Of a DNA stretch of 64,000 nt, positions 1 through 11,045 are shown in pieces (within the stretch, counting starts at the first letter, position 1; each line of letters opens with the position of its first letter). Where the stretch lies: positions 127,624,831 through 127,688,830 of the forward strand of contig CM037585.1 of assembly GCA_021018995.1 (NCBI GenBank), read 5' to 3'. Source of the DNA: Chloranthus sessilifolius (lineage: Eukaryota > Streptophyta > Magnoliopsida > Chloranthales > Chloranthaceae). A program made the position numbers and the translations under genes. The notes under the pieces are model-generated. The model saw only the letters and a program-made list of their open reading frames with translations, made no database searches and was not told the origin of the DNA.

Positions 1-2019
1 TACACGCATAGCTAGCAGCATCTAGTCTAATACGTGCAAGGTGAATAGCACGCGAACGAAGCGTTAGCGGGTCACAAGGTCGGAGTGCGCGGGTGACTTT
101 TTGAATTCCACGCATCAGTATAGGCATGTAATTTGATTACGCGTGAGGTCTTCGGCCCGGGATCGATTCGTCGGGGCTTTTACGGTGATGGAAGATTAAT
201 CGCGCGCTTGGAGTGTGACGTTTAATTCAGAAAACGCGCGGTTGTGCCAGCGCTAAATTGGATTACGCACTGTGTTTTTGGCACTTAATTAGGCAAACGT
301 CTATATATGTCCAAACTTCTTTGTTTTTCTTCATCCCTTCCTAGTGCTTCTTGATTTCATTGTTTTGGCAATATTTTTGGATCTGACAGTCTGATTTTAA
401 TGTCGTTTCTTTCATTATATGTTATTTTGCGTTTTCTACGTCTTGAAGTGACATCTGATGGCGGTGTGAATGGAGATATTGTTGTGGTTTGGGAGTGTTG
501 GGATTGAGCGGCGGTATACGTCCATTATTATTGTTAGGAGGTGAAGATGGCGGGAGAGAAGTTTTTCAAATGGGTGGAGAGGGTGTTACCCAACCAATCC
601 TCCTACTTTTTTGTTGCTTCTAATTGGACGTTTCGTGCATCGTGTTTTGGATTTGTGCTCGTTTTAGGTTCCGTGTTTGTTTTAAGTTGTATGTTCAAGT
701 TCTAAATCTTCGTTTTGTGTTGTGGAGGCATGCCTCCGGTGATACTTGTAAAATTTTTGTCATAAATAAAGCGGTGTTTTGTTTATTGTGTTTATTTCAT
801 TTATGATTGTTCATGTTTATTGTTATATTTTTTTTGTGGTCTTGTTTTGGATGCTTATTTTTTGGGGTCCCATGATGGAAAAGTAAGAACTAAATTAAAA
901 AATTGAAAAATAAAAAAAATGCTCCCTGTTTGGGGTATCGATCTTGTGACCTGATTATCACTGCCAAGGTGCTTGCGCTCTTAAAAAAATGCCTCTGTGT
1001 CAACTGACGGTAGAACTTTTATCAGCCTCACAGATGTCCTAGAGTGTATTTGTGATGCCCCGCGTTGGAAAGTAGTTTCATTATTTCGGCCACATGTCGG
1101 GCTTGATTGTGTAAGTATTGAATGATCATCTTGTATCGTAGTTTTTAGGGAGGTTGGGATGAATGATAGATAATATGTGATTGCATCACTTGCCATTCGA
1201 GAGTTTTCGATTTTATTCCGAGGAGATTTTGAAAATTATTTTACTCATTGTATGAAAGAGAAATAAAGGGATGAAGAAGAGATAAGGTTCATTGATCTGG
1301 GGGTAACTTCTTATTTAACAACTTTCTGAAATAACAGTCATCTATTTTCTTCACGAGTTGATAATGTGGTGTCATAATTGACGACTGAGATTGAAAGCTG
1401 GAAGATTAGTGTAGATATATGTAGTTTCTTAGAAGCAATTGATGTCTGTGGCTGAGGGGTGAAAGATATAATTTTTATTGCTTTCTAGTTTAGATTTATT
1501 TTTATTACAATTTACTGTTTTGTAAGCATCTCCAAGTTTTAATTTGAATTGACGACTCAAGTTGAGATTTGCATGTTAGTGTAATGATTTTTATCTTTCC
1601 ATCTTTGATTTTCTGGAGTTTGATTAACGCCCAAATTTCTGATAAATTAAATATTAGTATAGATCTATGTTGAAGGATGTTAGTTTTTTATTGACGACCA
1701 AATTCTAGAGGATTAAGATATAATGTAACAGTATTTTAAATTTGTAAACATCTGATAGCTGAAGATTGTGATTGACAACCACAATCTGAAGAATAAGGAT
1801 TTAGGATTTATTTTTTACAAATTAGTTTAAGAAATAATTTTTTTATTCATATTTCTCAAGTAGTTTAGGATCTTAAAAGATAAATATAAGTTTTCATAAA
1901 ATCAATAAATAGGTAAATCACTTTCCCGTGGGAACAATCATATGCTAGTATTACAATTTCCATTGTGCACTTGCAATAGGTTAAGACTTAATTAGAACAA
2001 CATAAAGAGCAATAATAAT
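1..2019. other. Unassigned sequence 3' of the helicase gene
   Basis: I recognise no gene. The first 300 bases are CG-rich relative to the rest. A short open stretch near 547-650 resembles nothing I know. Between 1378 and 1800 the motif TTGACGAC recurs in degenerate form. Confidence 0.4.
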
Positions 2020-2830
2020 GGGCACGATACATAGTGCCTTTTTTGTGAAGTGATGGGTGTCATGGGCCCACTTTACTAACTAAGGTTAAACTTTTAAAAT
2101 ATTTTAAAAGTTATAGTCCTTTTCAGCCGTCATTCTTGACTTTTTTAGAAGTCTTTTTAAAGTCTTTTTTTTTTTCTCTCTTTTTCTAAGAAAATGTCAG
2201 ACTTACTTTTTTAAGTACATTTTACTAAAAAAATGTTGAGTGCCCGATAGCGAAGCGCTAACACCTCGATAACGAAGCATCGACACCCCGATAGAGAGGC
2301 GTTGTCACCCCAGCGCCGAAGTGTCGTCGCCTCTATATCGAAGTGTCAACGCTTCGCTAAAATAAAAAAATGGGGCGGCGGCGCCTCTATATCGAGGTGT
2401 CGACGCTTCGATAAAAAAAAAAATTAGCGAAGTGTCGAGGCGTTGGCGCTTCGATAAAAAAAATTATTTTTTTTAAGCGAAGCGCTGGCACCTAAGAGTC
2501 GGGTGCCAGCACTTCGCCACCGGGGTGCCATCGCCTCACTATCGAGGTGTCGACGTCTTGCTTTCGAGTTGCCGACACTTAACTGCCGAGGTACTAGTGC
2601 TTCGCTACCTGACGACCAAATTTTTTGAGTAAAATATACCTGAAAAAAAAAAATCAGACATTTTTTTGGAAAAATGGAGAGAAGAGAGAGAAATGAGACT
2701 TTTAAAAAGTCATAAATGACGGTTGGAAGGGTATTTAATTTTTAAAATATTTTTAAAATGTAACCCTAGTTAGTAAAATAGACTCCATACCACCCATCAC
2801 TTCACAAAAAGGGTGTTACGTGTCACGCCC
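2020..2830. mobile_element. MULE-like foldback element with long terminal inverted repeats
   Basis: The left end (gggcacgatacatag..., from 2020) is inverted at the right end (...cgtgtcacgccc, to 2830). The inverted similarity continues inward for roughly 200 bp, through gtgaagtgatgggtg and actttactaacta. No ORF is present, so it is non-autonomous. The core (2240-2610) repeats cgaagcg, cgataaaaa and cgaggtgtcgacg motifs. TIRs of this length suggest a Mutator-like or foldback element. The 9-bp flanks (aataataat and atatcaatt) do not match, so the class is uncertain. Confidence 0.65.
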
Positions 2831-2844
2831 ATATCAATTGGCGT

Positions 2845-2848
<4 letters not shown>

Positions 2849-2934
<86 letters not shown>
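2849..2934. repeat. (AT)43 microsatellite
   Basis: Uninterrupted AT dinucleotide run of 86 bp, directly 3' of the foldback element. Confidence 0.98.
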
Positions 2935-2936
<2 letters not shown>

Positions 2937-3359
2937 GTTGTTGGGTTTGACCAAATGGATGAACCCATACATTCGAATCCCATATCACTTCCGTGATATG
3001 TGATCCTAACACCCATTTTGGGTTCATGTACTACGTGGCTTGTCATTTAAAAAAAATATTAGAAAAAAGCTTTTGACCTTTCTAAACTTTGGTCAAAGTT
3101 TCCCTAACGCTTGACTAATATGATGCATTGGAAACTTCGGGCAAGTTTCCGTGGTACCTGATCACATGGATGGGTGCCATGTGGACCCCACCTGATTCAA
3201 ACGCATGGGGTTCACCCATATATATCATTGGGTTTGGGTCATGATTAGGGTTAACTTGGATTCTACGTCTTTAATAAGAAGTTCGAGAATTTTTTACCTG
3301 ACCTATAACAGCTCGAGTACGAAAAACTCAGGTCAACGTTGACCTGTTTGCAGCACGAT

Positions 3360-3725
3360 TAGGATGCAAGTTCGGGGTACCGAACCAATACCAATTTTTT
3401 CGATATTCGGTACACCCCAAACTGAAACCGAACCGAAATGAATAGGTTTCGGTTCGGTTTTGTTTTTTTTTGAAACCGATACCAAACTGAAACTGAAATA
3501 TTTTGATTTTTCCGATTTGGTTTCTGTATTTTTATTTTTTATTTTTAATGTAATTTTTCAATTTTTTTACGGTTTCTTTCGGTTTTCTCATCCTACCCCC
3601 TCAGTTTTTGCCACCCTAAGCCGAAACTAAACCGAACTGAAATCAGTTCGGTTCAGTTCAATTTTTTCGGTTTTCAGTCCAATTTTTATTTAGTGTCGGG
3701 GTTCGGTTCAAAACTTGCATCCCTA
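3360..3725. mobile_element. hAT-type MITE, 366 bp
   Basis: The ends taggatgcaagtt and aacttgcatcccta are inverted repeats. The body is AT-rich with repeated cggttcggtt blocks and no ORF. The 8-bp flanks agcacgat and aacatgat agree at six of eight positions, consistent with a decayed hAT target duplication. Confidence 0.65.
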
Positions 3726-4049
3726 AACATGATTGGGGCATTTAACAGCGAGCATCAAATAAGTTTGTTGTTGTACTCTCATTGATTTGGTGCACATAAA
3801 TATGTGTGCATCTCCCAAGGTTTGACTAATTTAATCTAAGGAGGCTGATGTGTGCCCTGTGTACAGATCGAGCACCAAGATGTTTTCAAAATTTTGGCTC
3901 CCCCAAGTGATAGTCCCACATCGAATAGAGATTTTTCCTTAGCCTGAGCTATAAGGTGCGATCGGCCTATGTAGCAATGTTTTAGGTAGGAGGGCGATAT
4001 GTAATGCCTGTCACCCAGAACTAGACAATATCGTTGGCATGTGGGTCTT

Positions 4050-4752
4050 AGTCGTCACAATGTTTGACCTGACCCCGACACGATGGGTCAAGGGTATATG
4101 CCCACCCAACCCAAGCTGAAAATCCTACCCCATCCAAAATTCCCTAAAACCTCATTTGGATTTAAAATCTTGGATTTGAGACCTCAATTCTAAATCCACA
4201 AACGACACCCACTGTCTTAAAATTTGGAATTTCAAATAACTCCTTTCACCCATTATTTGAAATCCACAACCTTGTACTTGGAGTAGTGTGTGCGCGGGAC
4301 TCTTGCCGTCTTTCCTTGCCAAGGGTATATGCCCACCAAACCCAACCTTGTACTTGAAATCCACAACCTTGTCAAGGGTATATGCCCACCCAACCCAAGC
4401 TGAAAATCCTACCCCATTCAAAATTCCCTAAAACCTCATTTGAATTTAAAATCTTGGATTTGAGACCTCGATTCTAAATCCACAAAGGACACCCACTGTC
4501 ATAAAACTTGGAATTTCAAATAACTCCTTCCACCCGTTATTTGAAATTCACAACCTTGTACTTGGAGTAGTGTGCGCGTAGGACTCTTGCCCTCTTTCCT
4601 TGCCTCTCTGCCATACTCTCACTCTTCATTCTCTTTCTTTCTAGATCTCCCTCCCACGCTATCTCCCTTCGTTCTCTTTTTTCTCTCTCTAGATCTCTCT
4701 CGTTCTCCTCTTCTCTGTCTCGTTCTCTCTAGATCTCCCTATGTTTCTCTCT

Positions 4753-4798
<46 letters not shown>

Positions 4799-5470
4799 TA
4801 TAACAACGCTTTAGATAGGACAGCAATACGTAATGCCTATGTCAGGAACAAAATTAGGGCGGGGACCTAAACCCAGAACTAGACAATATCGTTGGCATGT
4901 GGGTCTGGGTCGTCACAATTTTCGACCCGACCCCGACACGGTGGGTCAAGGGTATATATATGCCCACCAAACCCAAGCTGAAAATCCTACCCCATTCAAA
5001 ATTCCCTAAAACACGGCTGCGTTTGGAAAGAGTCATTTGGATTTAAAATCTTGGATTTGAGACCTCAATTCTAAATCCACCATTTGGATATGCACTCTTG
5101 GAGAAGGATTTGGATTTTGCCAAATCTAATGTCATTTGAAGCGACACCCATTGTCTTAAAATTTGAAATTTCAAATAACTCCTTTCACCCGTTATTTGAA
5201 ATCCACAACCTTGTATTTGGAGTAGTGTGCGCGCGGGACTCTTGCCCTCTTTCCTTGCCTCTCTCTACTATACTCACTCTTCCTTCGTTCTCTCTCTAGA
5301 TCTCCCTCCCACGCTATCTCCCTTCGTTCTCGCTTTTTTCTCTCCCTGGATCTCTCTTGTTCTCCTCTTCTCTGTCCCATTCTCTCTAGATCTCTCTCTG
5401 TTTCTCTCTCCCCTCGTTCTCTCTGTTCCTCTCTAGTCTCTCTCTCTTTCCCTCTCACCATTGACTGCCT
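4050..5470. repeat. Triplicated ~185-bp block with CT-rich tails
   Basis: A block beginning near cctcatttggatttaaaatc and ending gactcttgcc is present at about 4137-4318, 4421-4606 and 5012-5266. It is interleaved with copies of gggtatatgcccacc at 4090, 4325, 4380 and 4950. Two copies lead into CT-rich tracts (4600-4793 and 5270-5460). The third copy has an extra ~60 bp inserted. Long open frames here are simple-sequence artefacts. Confidence 0.75.
4756..4793. repeat. (CT)n microsatellite
   Basis: CT dinucleotide run closing a longer CT-rich tract. Confidence 0.9.
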
Positions 5471-6440
5471 TGAATCATATGATGACAATAGTTTTTAGTC
5501 CCAACTTTTAGAAAATAAATCTTGAGATCACTGCCCACGTATCAGACGGTTAGATATTGATTAGGTATGAAACACATTTTAAAAGTTACCCAAGAACCCT
5601 TCTCATGGTAGATTGTGAACACAGATCTGTGCCATGTGGAATCAATATTGGACCATCTGATAAGTGGTCCATGATCTCAAGATTTAGTATACAAAATATC
5701 GGCCAAAACGCATCGGTTTCGGACCCCACCGAAACGAAATCCCAAAATTTTCGATCAAAAATCATGACCTTCAAATTCTCGGCTGATCATTTGAAGTTAT
5801 CGGTCGATAATTTGCTAATCATTAAATTATCGGCGGATAATTTTGGGTTATATATATATATGGCCACTGAAATTTCGGGCCTTGCCCACAAGATTTCAGC
5901 CGACATTTCGTCCTGTATTTTCGGCTGAAATCTCAAAATTTCGGTGAAAATCCCGGATTCGGTTTCGGTCCCAACCGAAATTTTGGTGCCCGATGACTTT
6001 TTAACTATTTTTCTAAACCCAAAATTATCACCCTTCAAATTATCGGCTGATATTTTGCTAATCATCAAATCTTTGGCCGATATTTTGAAGGCCAACAATT
6101 TTGGGTTTTAAAAAATAAAAATAATATATATGGGCACCGAATTTTCGGCTTGGCCTACAATATTTCGGCCGAAATTTCGTCTGAGATTTTCGGCAAAAAT
6201 CCCGAAATTTTGGTGGGGTCGAAAGCGATTCGTTTCGAACCAAAATTTGGGAAAGGGGTACTGGTATTTGCAACTGAATATTCGATATTTGCAATTAAGG
6301 TTTTCGCACAAGAGAGCTATTGACTGCCTTGAATCAGATGATGGAGATTGTTTTTAGTCTTAATCTTCCACACAATAGATCTTGAGATTATGGCTCAACT
6401 ATAGAACATTCAGATGTTGATTCTTCGTGGAATGTTGAAG
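5461..6440. repeat. Interspersed repeat copies flanking a duplicated CGGCCGAAATTTCG-rich unit
   Basis: The phrase ttgactgccttgaatca starts related ~110-bp segments at 5461 and 6317. Between them, two related units (about 5770-5990 and 6020-6230) share caaattatcggctgat, ttttgggtt and an AT run. A series of tttcggc/gccgaaa palindromic words follows in each. No coding potential is evident. Confidence 0.6.
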
Positions 6441-7110
6441 TTTAGTCTCCCCTTATAATCATGGGCCCCTCTATTCATAGCCAACTGATTTTGAGATGAA
6501 TATCCAATTTATAAGCTTTTGACTAAAAGTTTGCATGTGCATATTCTAATTGCTCAAAAATAGAAGGTATTTCTAGAAACATTGCAACATGGGCTGAATA
6601 TGAGTTACTTCAGAGCCAGTACACCGAAGCTTGTTTAGCATGTCAATTTGTTCCCTCTGAGTTAAAAAAATTTCAGACTATTTCAGTGGGAGCGCATCAA
6701 TATTATCGCATATGCTTTAGGGCTAACCCTCTAAGCTGTTTTTTATGCTGCTAGGCCAGCCCACCAAAAGCTGATTTTCAGTTCACAACATGGGTCGTGT
6801 ACACCCGCATCGTGAGACATCTTGGTCAAAAAAAAAAATAAACCTCTTTAGTTTCGGTGATTAAAAGAGGGGCACGAAACGTTTTGATAATTAATCCCTT
6901 TAAAAGCTTGGGCCCACGTATGCATATAGTCTTGGCCATTGGCCATTCTGATCCTAGGTCAAACGTTTACTTTCATTGATTTCACACCTCCAAATATCAA
7001 TAGGTTTTGGCAGCTGGTGTGGCACAGCGAGCCTGATCCTTGGCGCATGTCCGGCACACCAAGTATCAGTTGCTCGAAAAAATTCCAAAAGCCTTGGAAT
7101 ATGGTATAGC
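6441..7110. other. Unassigned sequence
   Basis: No gene, terminal repeat or tandem repeat recognised; a short ORF at 7040 runs into the downstream MITE and is not convincing. Confidence 0.4.
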
Positions 7111-7118
7111 AGTGGTGG

Positions 7119-7873
7119 TAGTGCTGCAACAGAGCCGGGCTGAGCCCGAGCTCAGGTCAGCTCTAGCTCGGCTCTACCTTATACGAGCCGAGCTGGAGGT
7201 TGGCTTTAGACTCTTCGAACTCGAAAATTCCAAATTCTAGCTTGGCTCTCCGAGCTCGAGCCGAACTCGGGCCAAGCTACGAGCCAAGTATATTCTATTA
7301 TAAAAAAAAATTATCCTATTACTTTTTAAAACTTTTACTCAATTAAATATTCATTCTATGGGAGAGAGAGAAGATGAGAGAGTTGGCATAGCTCATATGT
7401 GTGAGACTGTAACTTCGTGAGAGAAAGAAGATGAGAGAGCTTCAACAACAAGAGAGAAGAAGTACAATTTGAGTACTTGAGTTGCAGGAGGCAACCCATA
7501 GGTATAGGAGTAACAGTGCGTACTATAGTCTATATAATATATACAGTGAAAATTAGAACAAGTTGAGGGTAAAAGTTTCTATTTTACCCTTCAAAGTAAC
7601 CGTTAGCTAAACTTAAACGGTTACTTTGAAGGGTAAAATAGACCTCTCAAAGTTAATTACTTATTATATAGATATAAAAATAAAAAAACAATTATAAAGC
7701 GAACCATAGAGCCAAGTCGGGCAGAGCTGGCCTTGGCTCAAGCTCAGCTCTGTTCATTCGAGCTATAAATTGTCCAGCTCGGCTTGACTTTCGAGTCGAG
7801 CTCTAAAGATAAAAGCTCTTATTTTTCTGGCCGAGCCGAGTTGTCAAGCTGACTAGGCTCTGTTGCAGCCCTA
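7119..7873. mobile_element. Non-autonomous hAT element, 755 bp, perfect 8-bp target duplication
   Basis: The 8-bp direct repeat agtggtgg flanks it exactly (7111-7118 and 7874-7881). The termini tagtgctgcaacagagcc and ggctctgttgcagccct(a) are inverted with one mismatch. Subterminal regions are dense in gagctcg-type words in both orientations, as is usual for hAT transposase-binding zones. A 24-bp perfect hairpin arm pair sits centrally (7581-7604 and 7616-7639). It has no transposase ORF. Confidence 0.9.
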
Positions 7874-7881
7874 AGTGGTGG

Positions 7882-10105
7882 GATCTCAAATGGGCAACCT
7901 TGAAAAATAAGAAGATATTTTTTTGGGACCAAATCAGTGAGTGGATGACTCTATTTGCACTATCTAAAACTTTAGATCATTCCATTAGAGAATCATAAAT
8001 TTCTTTGAATTAGACAATGGAAATTGTTTTTGTCTCAATCCTCCATATGATAGATCTTGGGATCATGATCATACCATCAAATGGCTCAAACTATAATTTC
8101 GCATGGCACACATCCTAAAAAATGAATTGAAAATCAATTGCATTTATGACTTTTTTACATGTGTGTCATATAGAATCAACTCCGAAAAAGGGATTATCCT
8201 ATGTATTAATTTCAAAAATTCATTATTAGCATGCTTAATACCGTTATATTTATAAATCTAGGAGATTTAAAATCTAATCCACCAGTTGAGTTTTCCACCA
8301 GTTGAGTTTATCCACTTCCCTTTGTAAGCAACAGGTCATGGGTTTTAATCCCCCCGCCTGCTCTCACCCCTTGTGTGGGTCTCCTCCCGGACTCAATGTG
8401 TTGAGTCGAATCAGCTCCAATTTGTTTACAATTTGCCCAGGCACTACATGGGCTGTTATGGTATCCTCAAAAAATAAAAAATATAAAAAATATATGTTGG
8501 GAGTAGAAATGATTCATAACCCTTATAAGTATACTTCCTCATAGATATTAGAGAATGTCATAAGAAAAGTTGACCCATGGGGTCCCATCGGGCATGAGAC
8601 ATCTGACCCGACCTTCGTGTTTGATCAGGTCAAACTGATCTCCAACCTTCCACATGGAGCTCCACATGACACCCAAAACACTTTTTGGGTGCCACATGGA
8701 CCTTGGGTGCATTGCTTAGATCATCTTTGAAAAAAAAAAATTAAAAACTCATCTCCACCATGTATATTTTGAATCGTGAAATATGGACCAATGAAAATCG
8801 TCAAACTTTGACTTGTGAGTTTAAAATTTATTTTACGAATATTTTTTCTTAATATTGATCTAAACTGTCCACCTGTGCTCCACATAGCACCCAAAAAGTG
8901 TTTTAGGTGCCACGCGAAGCTCCACGTGGATCTTAGGGGACGGTCATCGTCCTCCATTGGTGGACCTAACCGACTATAATTTTATGGAAAAAATGACTAT
9001 AATTAGTAGGTCGAAAGAATCACACAAATTAATTATGAGTTGGTTTATGGCAACTGATTCATTCTAGACTGATTTGGATTGGATCAATTTTTTGGGAGGA
9101 GTGTCATGTTGAGTCACCGTGTGTTGTTTGATGGTACACTCATGAAGATTAAGACAAAAAAACATATAAATATCATAAGACAAAAAACATATGTGGTGTT
9201 GAAGATTAAGACAAAAAACATATAAATATCATAAGATTTAAAGTGAGACATTACTTGGTATTTTAGGGACATGTGACATGTGAAAACACAATCTGATTTG
9301 GAGTTCATGATCTATAGATCTTTGGTGCATAATATTGGAGCAAAACACAATATTTGTCATATGATTTAGTATAATCAATTGTTGAATCAGATAATAGACT
9401 TTGACTATATTTAATTATATGATAAAAATTATATTTCATGCTAATCTTTTACACTTAATATCTTTATATCATGACCTTCAAATCAAAGGGTTTAAATAGT
9501 GTTTTCATATAGTAGAGATCACCAAACTTGCAAGTCTTTATTTTAAATTCGATGCAAGCACCAAGTTTCCAGAGTGCAAGTAATGGGCTCGTATTATCGC
9601 TCTTTGAATCAATGGTAAGTTGATTTTAGACATTTATATGGTTGTGATTCATTTTAACGGTGTGAGAGTTGGATTAGAGTGAAGAATATGAATCATGGGC
9701 CATTGAGCATACTCGGAGAGACCTTAATAGATGTGTTGACTTGGCCAGAGCCTAAACAAACGGGGTGAGGACCCTACAACCTCTAAGCAGAATAACCAAA
9801 ACAAAAGATGAGCCGTTTGATGGTATGCTCCTGATCTAAGATCTCTGATGCTAAAGAATGGATGAAAAAACATATCTATCACGTGATTCAAAGCAGCAGC
9901 GTTCTTTCAATGAACCGCTGAACTAATTTTAGACATTTACATAGTTGTTATTTATTTTTAAGGCATCAACTGCTTTGAATCACACGATAAGACTTTAGAT
10001 CTAGATCATGAGTGTAGCATCAAATGGTTGTACCTATGGTGAATTCAGCAGGGACTTATCCCTAGTGACAGGTGCGCGATGTAGGTGTTGTACGTACCCA
10101 GGGAC
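7882..10105. other. Sequence 3' of the helicase gene, repeat fragments only
   Basis: It contains dispersed-repeat copies near 8008 and 9968. Two hairpin-prone copies of cacccaaaa...gggtgccac lie near 8665 and 8885. A 58-bp tandem pair starts at 9143 and 9201. No gene seen. Confidence 0.5.
8290..8470 (+). repeat. Possible degenerate tRNA-derived SINE
   Basis: caacaggtcatgggttttaa followed by tcc at about 8330 resembles a mutated Pol III B box (GGTTCGAATCC) preceded by a leader, followed by a C/T-rich body. No clear A box or target duplication. Confidence 0.25.
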
Positions 10106-10120
10106 CTAGTCAGTTGAGAG

Positions 10121-10123
<3 letters not shown>

Positions 10124-10163
<40 letters not shown>
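10124..10163. repeat. (GA)20 microsatellite
   Basis: GA dinucleotide run of about 40 bp, roughly 460 bp beyond the helicase stop codon. Confidence 0.97.
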
Positions 10164-10167
<4 letters not shown>

Positions 10168-10624
10168 TTTGTTTTAAGTGACTCTTTGCCGGTGCAGGCA
10201 ATTTAATATACAGCATAAGAATACTGAAAATCTCAAACAAAGCGATGTTATCGCAACCATTAAAGGGAAGAGAGGGAACCACATAGTGCATCCTCTATAG
10301 TGTATTAGCATCTATATCTAGCTGTGAACATGAGCTGATACGGCCGAGCCGGAAACCCCCCTCATACACAAGCGGAAGAACTCTCAATGCAGCGTCAATT
10401 ATACTGCATGCCGACACATTGCCTTTTCTTGTATATGATTAGAAGAGAAATGAGCCATTTTGTGAAGGTGAACACAATCACCATATCCATTTAAGCAACC
10501 TGAGAGTTCTTTAAACTGTTTACTTTCTCGTTAGTGATCTCTTCTAACAACACAAAGGAAGTGTTTTCACCACTCCGACTAGGATCTTCGAGACTGAAGG
10601 GTTTTAAGGGATACCCGGCCATAC
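10164..10624 (-). other. Probable 3' UTR and downstream region of the helicase gene
   Basis: This is the sequence after the stop codon on the minus strand. No second ORF and no canonical polyadenylation hexamer stands out, so the transcript end is not located. Confidence 0.4.
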
Positions 10625-11045
10625 TTAACTTCTTTTATTAGTCTTCGCTCGAAAATCAGATTTCAAATGCTTAATTCCTTTGCTTCTGCCATATTTCCCT
10701 CCTGTTCCTTTCACCCTTCTTTTTTGTTTGTCGATTTTAGGCTCCCTGGTATTGCAATCCGGTGAATCCTGTTCGTCAAAGCAACTTTCATTACCGGTAA
10801 GCTTTTCAAACTCGCTTTCATCGATATCCCCCCGCTTCAGCTTTTTCAGTAAGCGATAATCCCGCTCTAACTCTTCATCATCTTCCATTGTCTGAGCAGC
10901 CCGGCGCTGCTTGCCTGTTTTCTTCCTTGTGGCAGTTACGGTACCACCGGGATTTGGTTTCAGCTTTACACGTTTCGCTTCCTGATGGTCTACCACTTTC
11001 TTTGCCTGCAAGTTCTTCTGTCTCTGCTTTTCGCGAGCTTTATCT
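10625..11045 (-). CDS. RH18: RH18-like terminal exon, basic tail and stop
   Basis: The exon is 421 bp, acceptor ctttag, ending at TAA (10627-10625). It encodes [13 protein letters not shown], a lysine-rich stretch with [19 protein letters not shown], and the end [16 protein letters not shown] then AKTNKRS. Such basic tails are usual in nucleolar helicases and may bind RNA or act as a localisation signal (inference). No clear AATAAA follows within 300 bases. Confidence 0.9.

Noticed and set aside
624-1196. Short ORFs at the left edge
   Set aside because: Low complexity, no domain, no upstream coding context.
2797-3046. Overlapping minus-strand ORFs with Ile-Tyr repeats
   Set aside because: Pure translation of the AT microsatellite.
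4572-5488. Several ORFs rich in Leu/Ser or Arg/Glu
   Set aside because: Simple CT-rich tracts read in different frames, without domain signal.
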